Part shown: positions 19,369-28,727 of the stretch, one piece after another
Numbering within the stretch: the first letter of the stretch is position 1
Layout of the letters: each line of letters opens with the position of its first letter
Assembly (NCBI GenBank): GCA_023838465.1
Contig: JAIVEQ010000031.1
Span: forward strand, 1 to 53,489
Length of the DNA stretch: 53,489 nucleotides
Direction: 5' to 3'
Origin: Candidatus Thiodiazotropha sp.
Lineage (GTDB): Bacteria; Pseudomonadota; Gammaproteobacteria; Chromatiales; Chromatiaceae
Position numbers and translations under genes: made by a program
Notes under the pieces: generated by a model
Databases searched by the model: none
The model's input: the letters and a program-made list of their open reading frames with translations, nothing else
Told to the model about the DNA's origin: nothing

Positions 19369-19397
19369 CGAACGCACCTCAGGTTGGGGTGCGTTCG
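19369..19397 (+). terminator. Strong hairpin between hfq and hflX without U-tract
   Basis: A perfect 10-bp stem (cgaacgcacc at 19369-19378 with ggtgcgttcg at 19388-19397) with a 9-base loop lies 22 bases after the hfq stop. No run of T follows, so it is not a classical intrinsic terminator. It may stabilise the hfq 3' end, attenuate read-through into hflX, or be a processing site. Confidence 0.6.
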
Positions 19398-19441
19398 GTA
19401 GAGAATGCTGATTACTCCCTATCCTTTGACTCAATTTCAAC

Positions 19442-20725
19442 ATGTTTGAACGTCCCAAAGCGGGTGAACGCGCCGTACTGGTTCATATTGACCTGAACGG
19501 GCCAAGTGACCCCGATGAGATTAATGAATTTCGCGATTTAGCGGTATCAGCCGGTGCAGAAATCGTACAGTTTGTTCCGGGAAGTCGTCGACAACCTGAT
19601 CCAAAACTCTTTATCGGACGAGGTAAGGCGGAAGAGGTCAAGCAGATCGTCTCGGCAGAATGTGCAGATTTGGTGATCTTTAACCATACCCTATCTCCCA
19701 GCCAGGAGCGAAATCTGGAAAGAGAGTTTGCATGTAGGGTAGTGGATCGGACTGGGCTGATATTGGATATATTTTGTCAAAGAGCGCGATCCTTTGAAGG
19801 TAAGCTCCAGGTGGAATTGGCCCAGTTACAGCATCTCTCGACACGACTCGTCAGAGGTTGGACCCATCTGGAGAGGCAGAAGGGTGGTATCGGCCTACGT
19901 GGACCGGGTGAGACACAGCTGGAAAGTGATAGGCGTCTGTTGAATCAGCGTATCAACCAGATTAAGCGTCGATTGAAACGGGTTGATTCTCAGCGTGAAC
20001 AGGGTCGACGAGGACGAGAGCGGGCTGATATCCCTACCGTTTCCCTGGTTGGTTATACCAATGCGGGTAAATCGACCCTTTTCAATAAGCTTGTAGGCTC
20101 CAGTGTCTATGCAGCAGATCAGCTTTTCGCCACATTGGACCCAACCTTGAGAAGACTGGACCTTAAAGGGGAAGGGGCTGTCGTGCTGGCCGATACTGTC
20201 GGATTCATCAGTCATTTACCCCACGATCTTGTGGCTGCATTCAAATCGACCTTGAAGGAGACCACAGACGCATCTCTATTGCTGCATATAGTCGATGCGT
20301 CCAGTCATCAGCGTGCTACATGTATTGCAGAGGTCAATGATGTACTGCATCAAATTGGTGCAGAAAGAATCCATCAAATAGAGGTCTTCAATAAAACAGA
20401 TTTGCTTGATAATTTTGAGCCTAGAATTGACCGGGATGAAAATGGTCATGTGATTCGAATTTGGCTCTCTGCTATCACAGGTGATGGGACTGAGTTATTG
20501 ATGGAGGCACTGGCTGAGTTTTTCCGCCAAAATCATGTGCAGCAACGTTTACGCCTAAATCCCAGCGATGGCCGATTGCATGCATTACTATTTGAGCGGG
20601 GCTCGGTGCTCAGTGAAGCGAGCACAGACGAGGGAGGTTGGGAAATGGATGTTGATATGTCCGAACGAGAGTTCCTGAAACTATTAAAGGAAGAGCCTGT
20701 CCTGCAGAGTTGTATTCTCGAGTAA
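19442..20725 (+). CDS. hflX: Ribosome-splitting GTPase HflX
   Basis: A 427-residue GTPase of the Obg-HflX family that dissociates stalled ribosomes. The N-terminal HflX domain (about 1-190) contains RKADPKLFIG-like GSRRQPDPKLFIGRGKAEEV, LSPSQERNLE and VDRTGLILDIFCQRA, followed by the GLRGPGETQLESDRR helix. The G domain (about 200-360) has G1 GYTNAGKSTLFN, G3 ADTVGFI and G4 FNKTDLL. The C-terminal domain resembles that of E. coli. There is no evident Shine-Dalgarno before ATG 19442, but homology begins right there. Confidence 0.96.
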   Translation: MFERPKAGERAVLVHIDLNGPSDPDEINEFRDLAVSAGAEIVQFVPGSRRQPDPKLFIGRGKAEEVKQIVSAECADLVIFNHTLSPSQERNLEREFACRVVDRTGLILDIFCQRARSFEGKLQVELAQLQHLSTRLVRGWTHLERQKGGIGLRGPGETQLESDRRLLNQRINQIKRRLKRVDSQREQGRRGRERADIPTVSLVGYTNAGKSTLFNKLVGSSVYAADQLFATLDPTLRRLDLKGEGAVVLADTVGFISHLPHDLVAAFKSTLKETTDASLLLHIVDASSHQRATCIAEVNDVLHQIGAERIHQIEVFNKTDLLDNFEPRIDRDENGHVIRIWLSAITGDGTELLMEALAEFFRQNHVQQRLRLNPSDGRLHALLFERGSVLSEASTDEGGWEMDVDMSEREFLKLLKEEPVLQSCILE

Positions 20726-20823
20726 GCCTATCTGATGTCGCCAAGGTGGTTCCTGTAGGCTAGTAAAAAATCTTTTCCTCTTTTGTAGCATGCCAAAGAA
20801 TCTATGACGAGGTACACTAGAAC

Positions 20824-20838
20824 CTAACAGGCTGTTAG
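20824..20838. promoter_or_regulatory. 15-bp perfect dyad upstream of hflK
   Basis: In the 260-base hflX-hflK gap there is a perfect palindrome, ctaacag-g-ctgttag, 148 bases before hflK. A second imperfect hairpin (gtctg/cagac with flanking ggtt/aacc) sits around 20937-20965. The dyad looks like a dimeric-regulator operator, but I recognise no family. Confidence 0.3.
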
Positions 20839-20985
20839 AATGTCGCCTGTGTAGATTGAGATGAAAGGTGTATAGCCTTGTTTGAATCAGATGGGGGGAT
20901 TGAAAGATGATTAATCAGCCCCATATCCGAATTTCGGTTGTCTGAATTGTAACAGACGAAACCAGTAACTAAGTTGGAGTGTTCA

Positions 20986-22137
20986 ATGGCCTGGAATGAA
21001 CCGGGTGGAAACGGTAAAGATCCCTGGAGTGGCAAGGGCGGAGATCAGGGACCACCTGACCTGGACGAAGTGGTTAAGAAGCTTCAGGATAAATTTGGTG
21101 GCATCTTCGGTGGTGGTAAGCCTTCCCGAGGTGATGGCTCGATTGGAGGCAGCTCAGGGCCTGGCTCTAAGTCTATCGGTGTGATAATCGCTATTGCACT
21201 GGTTGTATGGTTAGCCAGTGGTATCTACATTATCGAGCCTGCTGAGCGTGGCGTGATTTTACGCTTTGGCGCCTATTCTGAGACCACTCAACCTGGTCCT
21301 CATTGGCATATCCCGTTCCCTATAGAAAAAGCCATTCCAGTCAATGTTGACCAGATCACCTCATTTCGTCATAAGGCGACGATGCTGACTCGCGATGAGA
21401 ATATCGTGGATGTGGAATTTACCATCCAGTCCCGTATCCAGGATGCAGCCGACTATCTCTTTCAGGATCGAGACCCCAATAAGACGATGCGGGATGCTAC
21501 TGAAACCGCAGTCCGCGAAATCATTGGTAAGAGTGATCTGGATTTCATCCTTACTCAGGGTCGTGGAGCCATCGCAGATCGTATCAAGAGCGGTGCACAG
21601 GGCCTGATTGATACCTATAAGGCGGGCCTTATTATCACTAGTGTGAATATGCAACCCGCCAAGCCGCCTGAACAGGTAAAAAGTGCTTTCGATGATGCTA
21701 TCAAAGCGCGTGAGGATAAGGAGAAGCTGGAAAATCAGGCTGAAGCTTACGCCAACGAAGTGGTACCGCAGGCAAGGGGTGAGGCAGCCCGTCGTACAGC
21801 AGATGCCAATGCTTACCGGGATCGTGTGATTGCCGAAGCCGAAGGTGACGCCAGCCGTTTTCTGGCGGTTCTCAAGGAGTATCAACTGGCTCCCGAAGTG
21901 ACTCGCGAGCGCCTCTACCTGGATGCGATCGAATCCATGTTAGCCCAGACAAGCAAGGTGATGCTCGATACAGAGGAAGGCAATAGCCTCATGTATTTAC
22001 CCCTCGATAAGTTGATTCAGAGTGCAGAGCAGGGGAAAGAGACCAGCCAACAGTCATTTTCATCGAAGGAAGGTGCGCGTAACCAGACCAACACAGGCAA
22101 TTTACGTAATGTTGACCGCTCAAGGGGGGTACGCTGA
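20986..22137 (+). CDS. hflK: FtsH protease modulator HflK
   Basis: A 383-residue SPFH/band-7 membrane protein that, with HflC, forms the cage around FtsH and limits its proteolysis. The N-terminal Gly- and Pro-rich cytosolic part (GGNGKDPWSGKGG, DQGPPDLDEVVKKLQ) is followed by one membrane helix (about 65-84) and the periplasmic SPFH domain (about 85-260), then a long helical region rich in Ala/Glu. The ATG at 20986 (MAWNEPGGN) matches E. coli HflK and has a ggag site 7 bases ahead. The stop shares a base with the hflC start (tgatg). Confidence 0.96.
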   Translation: MAWNEPGGNGKDPWSGKGGDQGPPDLDEVVKKLQDKFGGIFGGGKPSRGDGSIGGSSGPGSKSIGVIIAIALVVWLASGIYIIEPAERGVILRFGAYSETTQPGPHWHIPFPIEKAIPVNVDQITSFRHKATMLTRDENIVDVEFTIQSRIQDAADYLFQDRDPNKTMRDATETAVREIIGKSDLDFILTQGRGAIADRIKSGAQGLIDTYKAGLIITSVNMQPAKPPEQVKSAFDDAIKAREDKEKLENQAEAYANEVVPQARGEAARRTADANAYRDRVIAEAEGDASRFLAVLKEYQLAPEVTRERLYLDAIESMLAQTSKVMLDTEEGNSLMYLPLDKLIQSAEQGKETSQQSFSSKEGARNQTNTGNLRNVDRSRGVR

Positions 22138-23003
22138 TGAAAACATCCAAATTGCTGATCCCCATAGCTGCAATCGCTGCGGTGATTATTTATTCGGCAG
22201 CTTTTATCGTCAACCAGTGGGAAGTGGCTTTGAAGCTACGTCTGGGTGAAATAGTCGCGACCGACTATACACCAGGACTCCACTGGATGGTGCCGGTGTT
22301 AAACAATGTCAAGACCTTTGATGCTCGAATTCAGACCATGGATGCCCGTCCAGAACGCTTTCTAACAGCGGAGAAGAAGGACGTTATCGTCGATTACTTC
22401 GCTAAGTGGCGGATTGCCGATGTAGGCCAGTATTTTCGTTCTACCGGTGGTGGGCTTGATAAGACAGCCCGTCTGCTGCAAGAGCGTATTAATACCAGTC
22501 TGCGTGATGAATTTGGTAAGCGTACGGTGCAAGAGGTCATCTCTGGTGAACGTACTGAAATAATGGATAAGCTGACCAAGGATTCCGATGCCAAGGCTGC
22601 GGAGCTTGGGGTGGAAATCCTTGATGTGCGTGTCAAGCAGATCGACCTGCCACCTGAGGTGAGCGAATCTGTTTACCAGCGTATGCGTGCTGAACGTGAG
22701 CGTGTTGCCAGAGACCTCCGAGCCAAGGGTGCTGAGGCTGCAGAGAGGATTCGGGCCAATGCGGATCGTGAACGTGTAGTCATTGTGGCTGATGCCTATC
22801 GTGAAGCAGAAAAGCTGAGAGGTGAGGGTGATGGAAAGGCAGCGGAAACCTATGCAGGTGCCTATAAACAGGACAGTGAATTCTACTCATTTTACCGGAG
22901 TCTGAATGCCTATAAGAACAGTTTTCAGAACCGCTCCGACGTGATGGTGCTACAGCCCGATTCCGACTTTTTTCGTTATTTAAAAAATCGTACGGGTCAA
23001 TAG
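22137..23003 (+). CDS. hflC: FtsH protease modulator HflC
   Basis: A 288-residue partner of HflK. One N-terminal membrane helix (about 6-25), then the SPFH domain with GEIVATDYTPGLHWMVP, FDARIQTMDARPERFLT and VDYFAKWRI, then a coiled-coil region (RMRAERERVARDLRAKGAE) and C-terminal ALKPDSDFF-like VLQPDSDFFRYL. It is translationally coupled to hflK. Downstream lies a structured 275-base leader before DUF2065. Confidence 0.96.
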   Translation: MKTSKLLIPIAAIAAVIIYSAAFIVNQWEVALKLRLGEIVATDYTPGLHWMVPVLNNVKTFDARIQTMDARPERFLTAEKKDVIVDYFAKWRIADVGQYFRSTGGGLDKTARLLQERINTSLRDEFGKRTVQEVISGERTEIMDKLTKDSDAKAAELGVEILDVRVKQIDLPPEVSESVYQRMRAERERVARDLRAKGAEAAERIRANADRERVVIVADAYREAEKLRGEGDGKAAETYAGAYKQDSEFYSFYRSLNAYKNSFQNRSDVMVLQPDSDFFRYLKNRTGQ

Positions 23004-23213
23004 CGGCCATTAATTATCTGTCCAGGTGTCACCGTCAGTAACGGACATGCTCTGGGAAATGCAGAGAACGTAAAGTTGATGCTCCAGTAAGATGACAGGC
23101 TTTGCGTGCTCTGCGAGATAATTTGAACATTTTTTGACTGTAATTTAAGCAAGTAGGGCAGTTAATGGGCTGTGCCGATAGACAAGAGGTGCTTGCTCTG
23201 GGAAAATGACCGG

Positions 23214-23243
23214 CGGTCCAAGTGGGCCGCATGCTCTGGACCG
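23214..23243 (+). promoter_or_regulatory. Possible antiterminator hairpin before DUF2065-hisZ-purA
   Basis: A 7-bp stem, cggtcca (23214-23220) with tggaccg (23237-23243), uses bases that are also needed by the terminator stem at 23240-23257, so the two structures exclude one another. The surrounding 275-base region 23004-23278 also carries the octamer-like word tgctctg four times (23048, 23107, 23194, 23232). This resembles an attenuation leader; the signal is unknown. Confidence 0.45.
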
Positions 23244-23263
23244 GGATGATCCCCGGTTTTTTT
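23240..23263 (+). terminator. Intrinsic terminator after hflC
   Basis: A perfect 6-bp GC-rich stem (accggg / cccggt) with a 6-base loop is followed at once by seven T. It sits 237 bases after hflC and 15 bases before the DUF2065 start. It therefore ends hflKC transcription or attenuates the downstream genes. Confidence 0.75.
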
Positions 23264-23278
23264 ATGGGGAATGCGCTG

Positions 23279-23464
23279 ATGTGGCATGATTTGTTGGTGG
23301 CCTTGGCCTTGTTGTTGGTGATTGAAGGCATATGGCCCTTCCTCAGCCCCAACAGCATGCGGGAAGTCTTGCTGATGATCGCTCAGCATGACAACCGCTC
23401 AATGAGAATCAGCGGTCTGGTCAGCATGGTTACCGGAGTAATCCTGCTCTATCTTGTGAATTAA
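23279..23464 (+). CDS. DUF2065 small membrane protein (YjeT-like)
   Basis: A 61-residue protein with two membrane helices (about 4-20 and 43-60) and the conserved LLLVIEGIWPFLSPNSMRE segment of the DUF2065 family. E. coli YjeT sits at the same place between hflC and purA. The ATG at 23279 is chosen because family homology starts there and a gggga site lies about 8 bases ahead. Earlier in-frame ATGs would place the coding region across the terminator. Function unknown. Confidence 0.88.
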   Translation: MWHDLLVALALLLVIEGIWPFLSPNSMREVLLMIAQHDNRSMRISGLVSMVTGVILLYLVN

Positions 23465-23466
23465 TT

Positions 23467-24657
23467 GTGGCTAAGATGGAAAATGAACGTTGGATTTTGC
23501 CTGACGGCATCGATGAAGTGCTCCCTCCTGAAGCGGGTGAAATTGAACGAAAACGCCGTGAACTGCTAGACCTCTATAGTAGTTGGGGTTATGAGTTTGT
23601 CATTCCGCCATTTGTAGAATTTCTCGACTCCCTATTGACGGGAACAGGCAGTGACCTGGATCTGAATACCTTCAAGCTGACTGACCAATTGACAGGTCGC
23701 ATGATGGGTGTACGTGCGGATATTACACCACAGGCAGCGCGTATCGATGCACACCACAATCGCTCCCAGAGTCCTACTCGTATTTGTTACCTCGGTACCG
23801 TGTTACATACACGATCTGACGGCTTTGCCGGTACCCGTAGTCCATTGCAAATCGGTGCAGAGCTGTATGGTCACAGCGGCGTAGAGAGTGATATCGAAAT
23901 TCTGCGCCTGATGATGGAGACATTGAAGAAAACCGGTGTCCAGGATGTCTATCTCGATCTGGGGCATGTGGGTATCTTTAAGGGATTGGCAGAACAGACC
24001 GGTCTTAATAAACAGCAGGAAACTGAGCTTTTCAATGCCTTGCAGCGCAAGGCTATGCCAGAGATTGAAGCACTCCTAGACTCCTTTTCAATTGCACCCC
24101 AGCATGCCGATATGCTCGCTGGCCTGGGCGAATTGAGTGGTAACGATGCCTTGCTGCAGGCAAGGGATTTATTGAAGGATGCCTCTCCGCCGGTCAGGCA
24201 GGCACTGGACTATCTACAGAAGATGGCTGACCTGATTGCTATCTGGCTCCCCGATGTCCCCGTCCATTTTGATCTTGCTGAACTTCGGGGATATCACTTC
24301 CATACCGGCGTTGTTTTTGCAGCATTCGTCCCCGGTAGTGGCAAGGAGATCGCCAGAGGGGGTAGATATGATGCGATTGGGCGTGTTTTTGGCCGGTCGA
24401 GGCCGGCTACTGGTTTCAGTAGTGATCTAAAAACCCTCATTCGGATAGCACAACCGGTAGAGCAAGGTGAAGTGCTGACTGCCATCTTCGCTCCCTGGTC
24501 AGACGATGCTCGTCTACAGCAAGAGGTAGCACGATTGCGGGCTGATGGACGAAGGGTTATCTGTGCTCTGCCTGGACAGCATGGAGAGGCCAAGGAGATG
24601 GGGTGTGATCAACGGTTGGTGTTGAAGGCCGATCAGTGGCAGTTGATTTCTGTTTGA
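23467..24657 (+). CDS. hisZ: ATP phosphoribosyltransferase regulatory subunit HisZ
   Basis: A 396-residue paralogue of histidyl-tRNA synthetase that binds short-form HisG and confers catalysis and histidine feedback on the first step of histidine synthesis. It shows the class II synthetase fold: YEFVIPPFVEFLDSL (motif 1 area), VRADITPQAARI, and GGRYDAIGRVFGRSRPATGFS (motif 3 area). It lacks the C-terminal anticodon-binding domain length of a true HisRS. It starts at GTG 23467, 2 bases after DUF2065; ATG 23476 is an alternative. Its position before purA is common in HisZ-bearing proteobacteria. Confidence 0.94.
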   Translation: MAKMENERWILPDGIDEVLPPEAGEIERKRRELLDLYSSWGYEFVIPPFVEFLDSLLTGTGSDLDLNTFKLTDQLTGRMMGVRADITPQAARIDAHHNRSQSPTRICYLGTVLHTRSDGFAGTRSPLQIGAELYGHSGVESDIEILRLMMETLKKTGVQDVYLDLGHVGIFKGLAEQTGLNKQQETELFNALQRKAMPEIEALLDSFSIAPQHADMLAGLGELSGNDALLQARDLLKDASPPVRQALDYLQKMADLIAIWLPDVPVHFDLAELRGYHFHTGVVFAAFVPGSGKEIARGGRYDAIGRVFGRSRPATGFSSDLKTLIRIAQPVEQGEVLTAIFAPWSDDARLQQEVARLRADGRRVICALPGQHGEAKEMGCDQRLVLKADQWQLISV

Positions 24658-24725
24658 TTCTGTAAGGAATTCTGCAAAAATCACTAACTTTGTGGCAATA
24701 CAATTCCGGTATCAACCGGATATAA

Positions 24726-26039
<1,314 letters not shown>

Positions 26040-26057
26040 CCAGAACGTAAGTAACTA

Positions 26058-27440
26058 TTGACGGTCCGCATTCAGCGCCTGCCCTATCATACTGATAGCG
26101 CAGACTTGTTTGAGACGATACGGCACCTGGATTGGCCAGTATTTCTCGACAGTGGCAGGCCTATGGTGAGCCAGGGTAGATATGACATCCTCTCGGCATC
26201 GCCTTATCTAACGTTGACTACACAGGGAAGGAAGACTGAGGTATGGGATCGAAACAGTCATCTGTTATCGGATCAGGATCCTTTGGATTTACTCAGGGGT
26301 TACCTGCAATCAGCTGATATACAAGAGCATCCAGAGGTGCCATTTGTCGGCGGTGCAATTGGTTTTTTTTCCTACGATCTTGCCCGTCGATGGATGCGTC
26401 TGCCAGCCTTGGATGCTGACAAAGAAAAATTTCCACAGATGGCTGTTGCTCTTTACGATTGGGCCTTGGTGGTTGATCATGAGTTGCGTAAAAGCTGGTT
26501 GATTGGCCAAGGCAAAGACCCCAGGACCAAGCAGGCCTGGTCAGTCCTGGTGAAGGGTTTTTCCAACCCGCTTAGCCAGCAAATGGCTCCTTTTAAACTG
26601 ACCTCCCCAATTAAAAGTAATCTGACTCGTAAGGAGTATGCTCAACGATTTGCCAGGATTCAGCACTATATTCGTGAAGGTGATTGCTATCAGGTGAATT
26701 TCGCCCAATGGTTCAGCGCTACAGTCGAAGGCGATCCTTGGGCGCTCTATCGACAGCTACGGCAAGCTAATCCAGCCCCTTTCAGTGCTTTTTTAGACTA
26801 TCCATTTGCATCTATTCTCAGCTCCTCCCCGGAACGATTTTTAGAACTGCGGCATAACAGGGTGGAAACTCGCCCAATTAAGGGTACCCGACCACGCAGT
26901 AAAGACCCGGATACGGACAGACAGTTAAGTGCAAGTCTGGCAAACAGTGAGAAGGATAGGGCCGAAAATCTGATGATTGTCGATTTGTTGCGCAATGACC
27001 TTGGGCGGGTCTGCAAGACGGGCAGTGTGAAGGTGCCTGCTCTTTTTGAGGTGGAATCTTTCGCCCAAGTGCACCATCTTGTAAGTACCATATCGGGTGA
27101 AATGGATATCGGTCAGGATGCCTCGGATCTATTGCGTGCCTGTTTCCCTGGGGGGTCAATCACAGGAGCGCCAAAACTACGTGCAATGGAGATCATTGAT
27201 GAGCTGGAGGAGACCCGGCGTGGACTCTATTGCGGCAGCATCGCTTATATAGGGATGGATGGTTCGATGGACAGTAATATCGCTATTCGAAGCTTGGTTA
27301 TACAGGGCCAGGATCTCGAATTCTGGGCCGGCGGTGGTATCGTGGCCGATTCCGGTGAAGAGGCTGAATTTCAGGAAACCTTGGATAAGGCATCAGCCAT
27401 TTTCATGGCATTGGGTGTTGAACCGCCATCGATGAATTGA
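26058..27440 (+). CDS. pabB: Aminodeoxychorismate synthase component I
   Basis: A 460-residue chorismate-binding enzyme making 4-amino-4-deoxychorismate for folate. The PIKGTRPR motif (with the PabB-type active Lys), DLLRNDLGRVCKTGSV, and FPGGSITGAPKLRAMEIID are diagnostic; the PIKGT form favours PabB over TrpE, which has PIAGT. Only TTG (26058) is available as a start in front of the homology, with a weak upstream site. It begins 18 bases after purA. PabA and PabC are not in the window. Confidence 0.92.
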   Translation: MTVRIQRLPYHTDSADLFETIRHLDWPVFLDSGRPMVSQGRYDILSASPYLTLTTQGRKTEVWDRNSHLLSDQDPLDLLRGYLQSADIQEHPEVPFVGGAIGFFSYDLARRWMRLPALDADKEKFPQMAVALYDWALVVDHELRKSWLIGQGKDPRTKQAWSVLVKGFSNPLSQQMAPFKLTSPIKSNLTRKEYAQRFARIQHYIREGDCYQVNFAQWFSATVEGDPWALYRQLRQANPAPFSAFLDYPFASILSSSPERFLELRHNRVETRPIKGTRPRSKDPDTDRQLSASLANSEKDRAENLMIVDLLRNDLGRVCKTGSVKVPALFEVESFAQVHHLVSTISGEMDIGQDASDLLRACFPGGSITGAPKLRAMEIIDELEETRRGLYCGSIAYIGMDGSMDSNIAIRSLVIQGQDLEFWAGGGIVADSGEEAEFQETLDKASAIFMALGVEPPSMN

Positions 27441-27457
27441 CCCTCAGAGCTCGGCTG

Positions 27458-27476
27458 AAAAAAGGTGACCTAGTTC
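27458..27476 (-). terminator. Weak terminator after the RDD gene
   Basis: Read on the minus strand, a short gtga/tcac stem is followed by six T, just past the RDD stop codon. The stem is only 4-5 bp, so it may be inefficient. Confidence 0.3.
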
Positions 27477-27478
27477 AC

Positions 27479-27919
27479 TTATTTGACAACTATTAATCGG
27501 GTCTTTGAGATCCGGTCATGCCAAGCAAGCTTTTGTGAATCGAATAATATCCAAATAAAACCGAGACCAAAAACCATGAGTGATAAGAGCGCAGCCAGAT
27601 GGCGTTTCAAAGCGTCACTCCAGCTTACTACCCCGCCATCTATACGTACCAATCTGAGTCGCCATGCCCGCATGCCAAGTGTTTGTCCACCCCAGGTCCA
27701 GAAACCAGTAAAGAACATCAAGGGCATGATTTCAAAGATAAAAAGCTGGAAGAACAGTAGCATGTTTCCTTCCGGACTACCCAGCGGTAAAGTGATAGTG
27801 GCAGTTGCTACGAAAAGCAGGGCCACCAATAGCAAGCTGTCATAGAGGATAGCTGCCAAGCGACGCAGAAAACCGGGAGCCACGTAATCAGCTAGGTCAG
27901 TCGAGGGATTTCCTGTCAT
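27479..27919 (-). CDS. RDD family membrane protein
   Basis: A 146-residue membrane protein. The RDD signature is seen as FLRRLAAILYDSLLLVAL (Arg and Asp in the first helix). Helices lie at about 17-43, 52-72 and 108-128, with GQTLGMRAWRLRLVR and FDSQKLAWHDRISKTRL between and after them, as in the family. Proposed roles of RDD proteins include ion exchange, but none can be assigned here. It is convergent with pabB and upstream of nothing obvious on its strand. Confidence 0.88.
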   Translation of the reverse strand: MTGNPSTDLADYVAPGFLRRLAAILYDSLLLVALLFVATATITLPLGSPEGNMLLFFQLFIFEIMPLMFFTGFWTWGGQTLGMRAWRLRLVRIDGGVVSWSDALKRHLAALLSLMVFGLGFIWILFDSQKLAWHDRISKTRLIVVK

Positions 27920-28007
27920 ATAATCTCACTTCATTGAGCATGCTTTCTGCATAAGAGAACAGTAAAACCTAGGGCAAACCCTAATATCCAGGAGCGATAC
28001 TCCCGAT

Positions 28008-28035
28008 TTGTAATTTTCCCTACAGGGTCCATACT
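28008..28035 (+). promoter_or_regulatory. Candidate sigma-70 promoter of the PilZ gene
   Basis: TTGTAA at 28008-28013 and CATACT at 28030-28035 are 16 bases apart, leaving a leader of about 35 bases before the PilZ ATG. Confidence 0.4.
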
Positions 28036-28076
28036 TTTAGACCCCGATATAACAGCGATTATTAGGGAGCGAAAGC

Positions 28077-28472
28077 ATGGAACACAGACGTGACCATCGC
28101 AAGTTGTTATCTTTAGAAATCGTCATCAACGATCGAAATCTCGGCAGATTAAATGGAAAGATACGAAATATCAGCCTTAGCGGCATGTTAGTCGATATTG
28201 GCGACAGTTCGCAGCAGCTGAACACGATTGTTGATGTCTCCTTCCCCGTTGAAGCCTGTGGCGGTACCAAACAGTGCTAGGCCAAGGCCTATGTTGTACA
28301 CCAACAATCCGGTTGTCTGGGCCTGATGTTCAGTGAGCTCGATGCCGGCGTAAGGCAGATGCTGCGCAAGATGTTATATGGCTACGCAACAGTTGCCGAA
28401 AGAGCCTATATGTATCAAGGCTATAGTGGTACTTCCCATACTTTACCTAAACAGGTCACTGTACGCTATTGA
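28077..28472 (+). pseudogene. PilZ-domain gene interrupted by an in-frame amber codon
   Basis: A good ribosome site (agggag) and ATG start a PilZ protein: residues 1-10 hold the cyclic-di-GMP-binding RxxxR (RRDHRK region) and residues about 26-38 the second motif (IRNISLSGMLVDIG, matching D/NxSxxG). After 67 codons a TAG (28278-28280) stops it in the middle of the beta-barrel. Translation in the same frame continues without any other stop for 63 codons (AKAYVVHQQSGCLGLMFSELD..., ending at TGA 28470-28472) and supplies exactly the missing strands and C-terminal helix. No frameshift is needed. It is therefore a nonsense-mutated PilZ gene, a base error, or a read-through gene. An intact gene would encode about 131 residues. 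A terminator follows 59 bases later. Confidence 0.85.
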
Positions 28473-28531
28473 CCTGACAGTACCTCCTGAAAATAATAAT
28501 AATCGCCAGCTAGCTGGAAATCACTTGTAAG

Positions 28532-28557
28532 AAGACGCGTTCAGCGTCTTTTTTTTT
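28532..28557 (+). terminator. Intrinsic terminator after the PilZ gene
   Basis: A 7-bp stem (aagacgc / gcgtctt) with a 5-base loop runs directly into nine or more T. It closes the PilZ transcription unit and separates it from the downstream kinase. Confidence 0.88.
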
Positions 28558-28727
28558 ATCTCTGCATCGGGTTTAGGTATTTGAAGCACATCAGACTGGA
28601 TTCAAGGTAACAACAAGAGTAAAAAGAAAGCCTTGTGTAACCATTTCATGAATTTAATTAAAAAGTATACGTAGAGAGTTTTGGTGCATCTGGACGGTGT
28701 CTCTACTCATCTCGATAATCCTGCAAT

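Noticed and set aside
23237..23263. T-box riboswitch, because tggaccg precedes a terminator upstream of a HisRS paralogue
   Set aside because: The T-box consensus (uGGnACCGCG within AGGGUGG context) is not matched, no specifier stem is evident, and T-boxes are not typical of gammaproteobacteria. Kept only as a generic attenuator.
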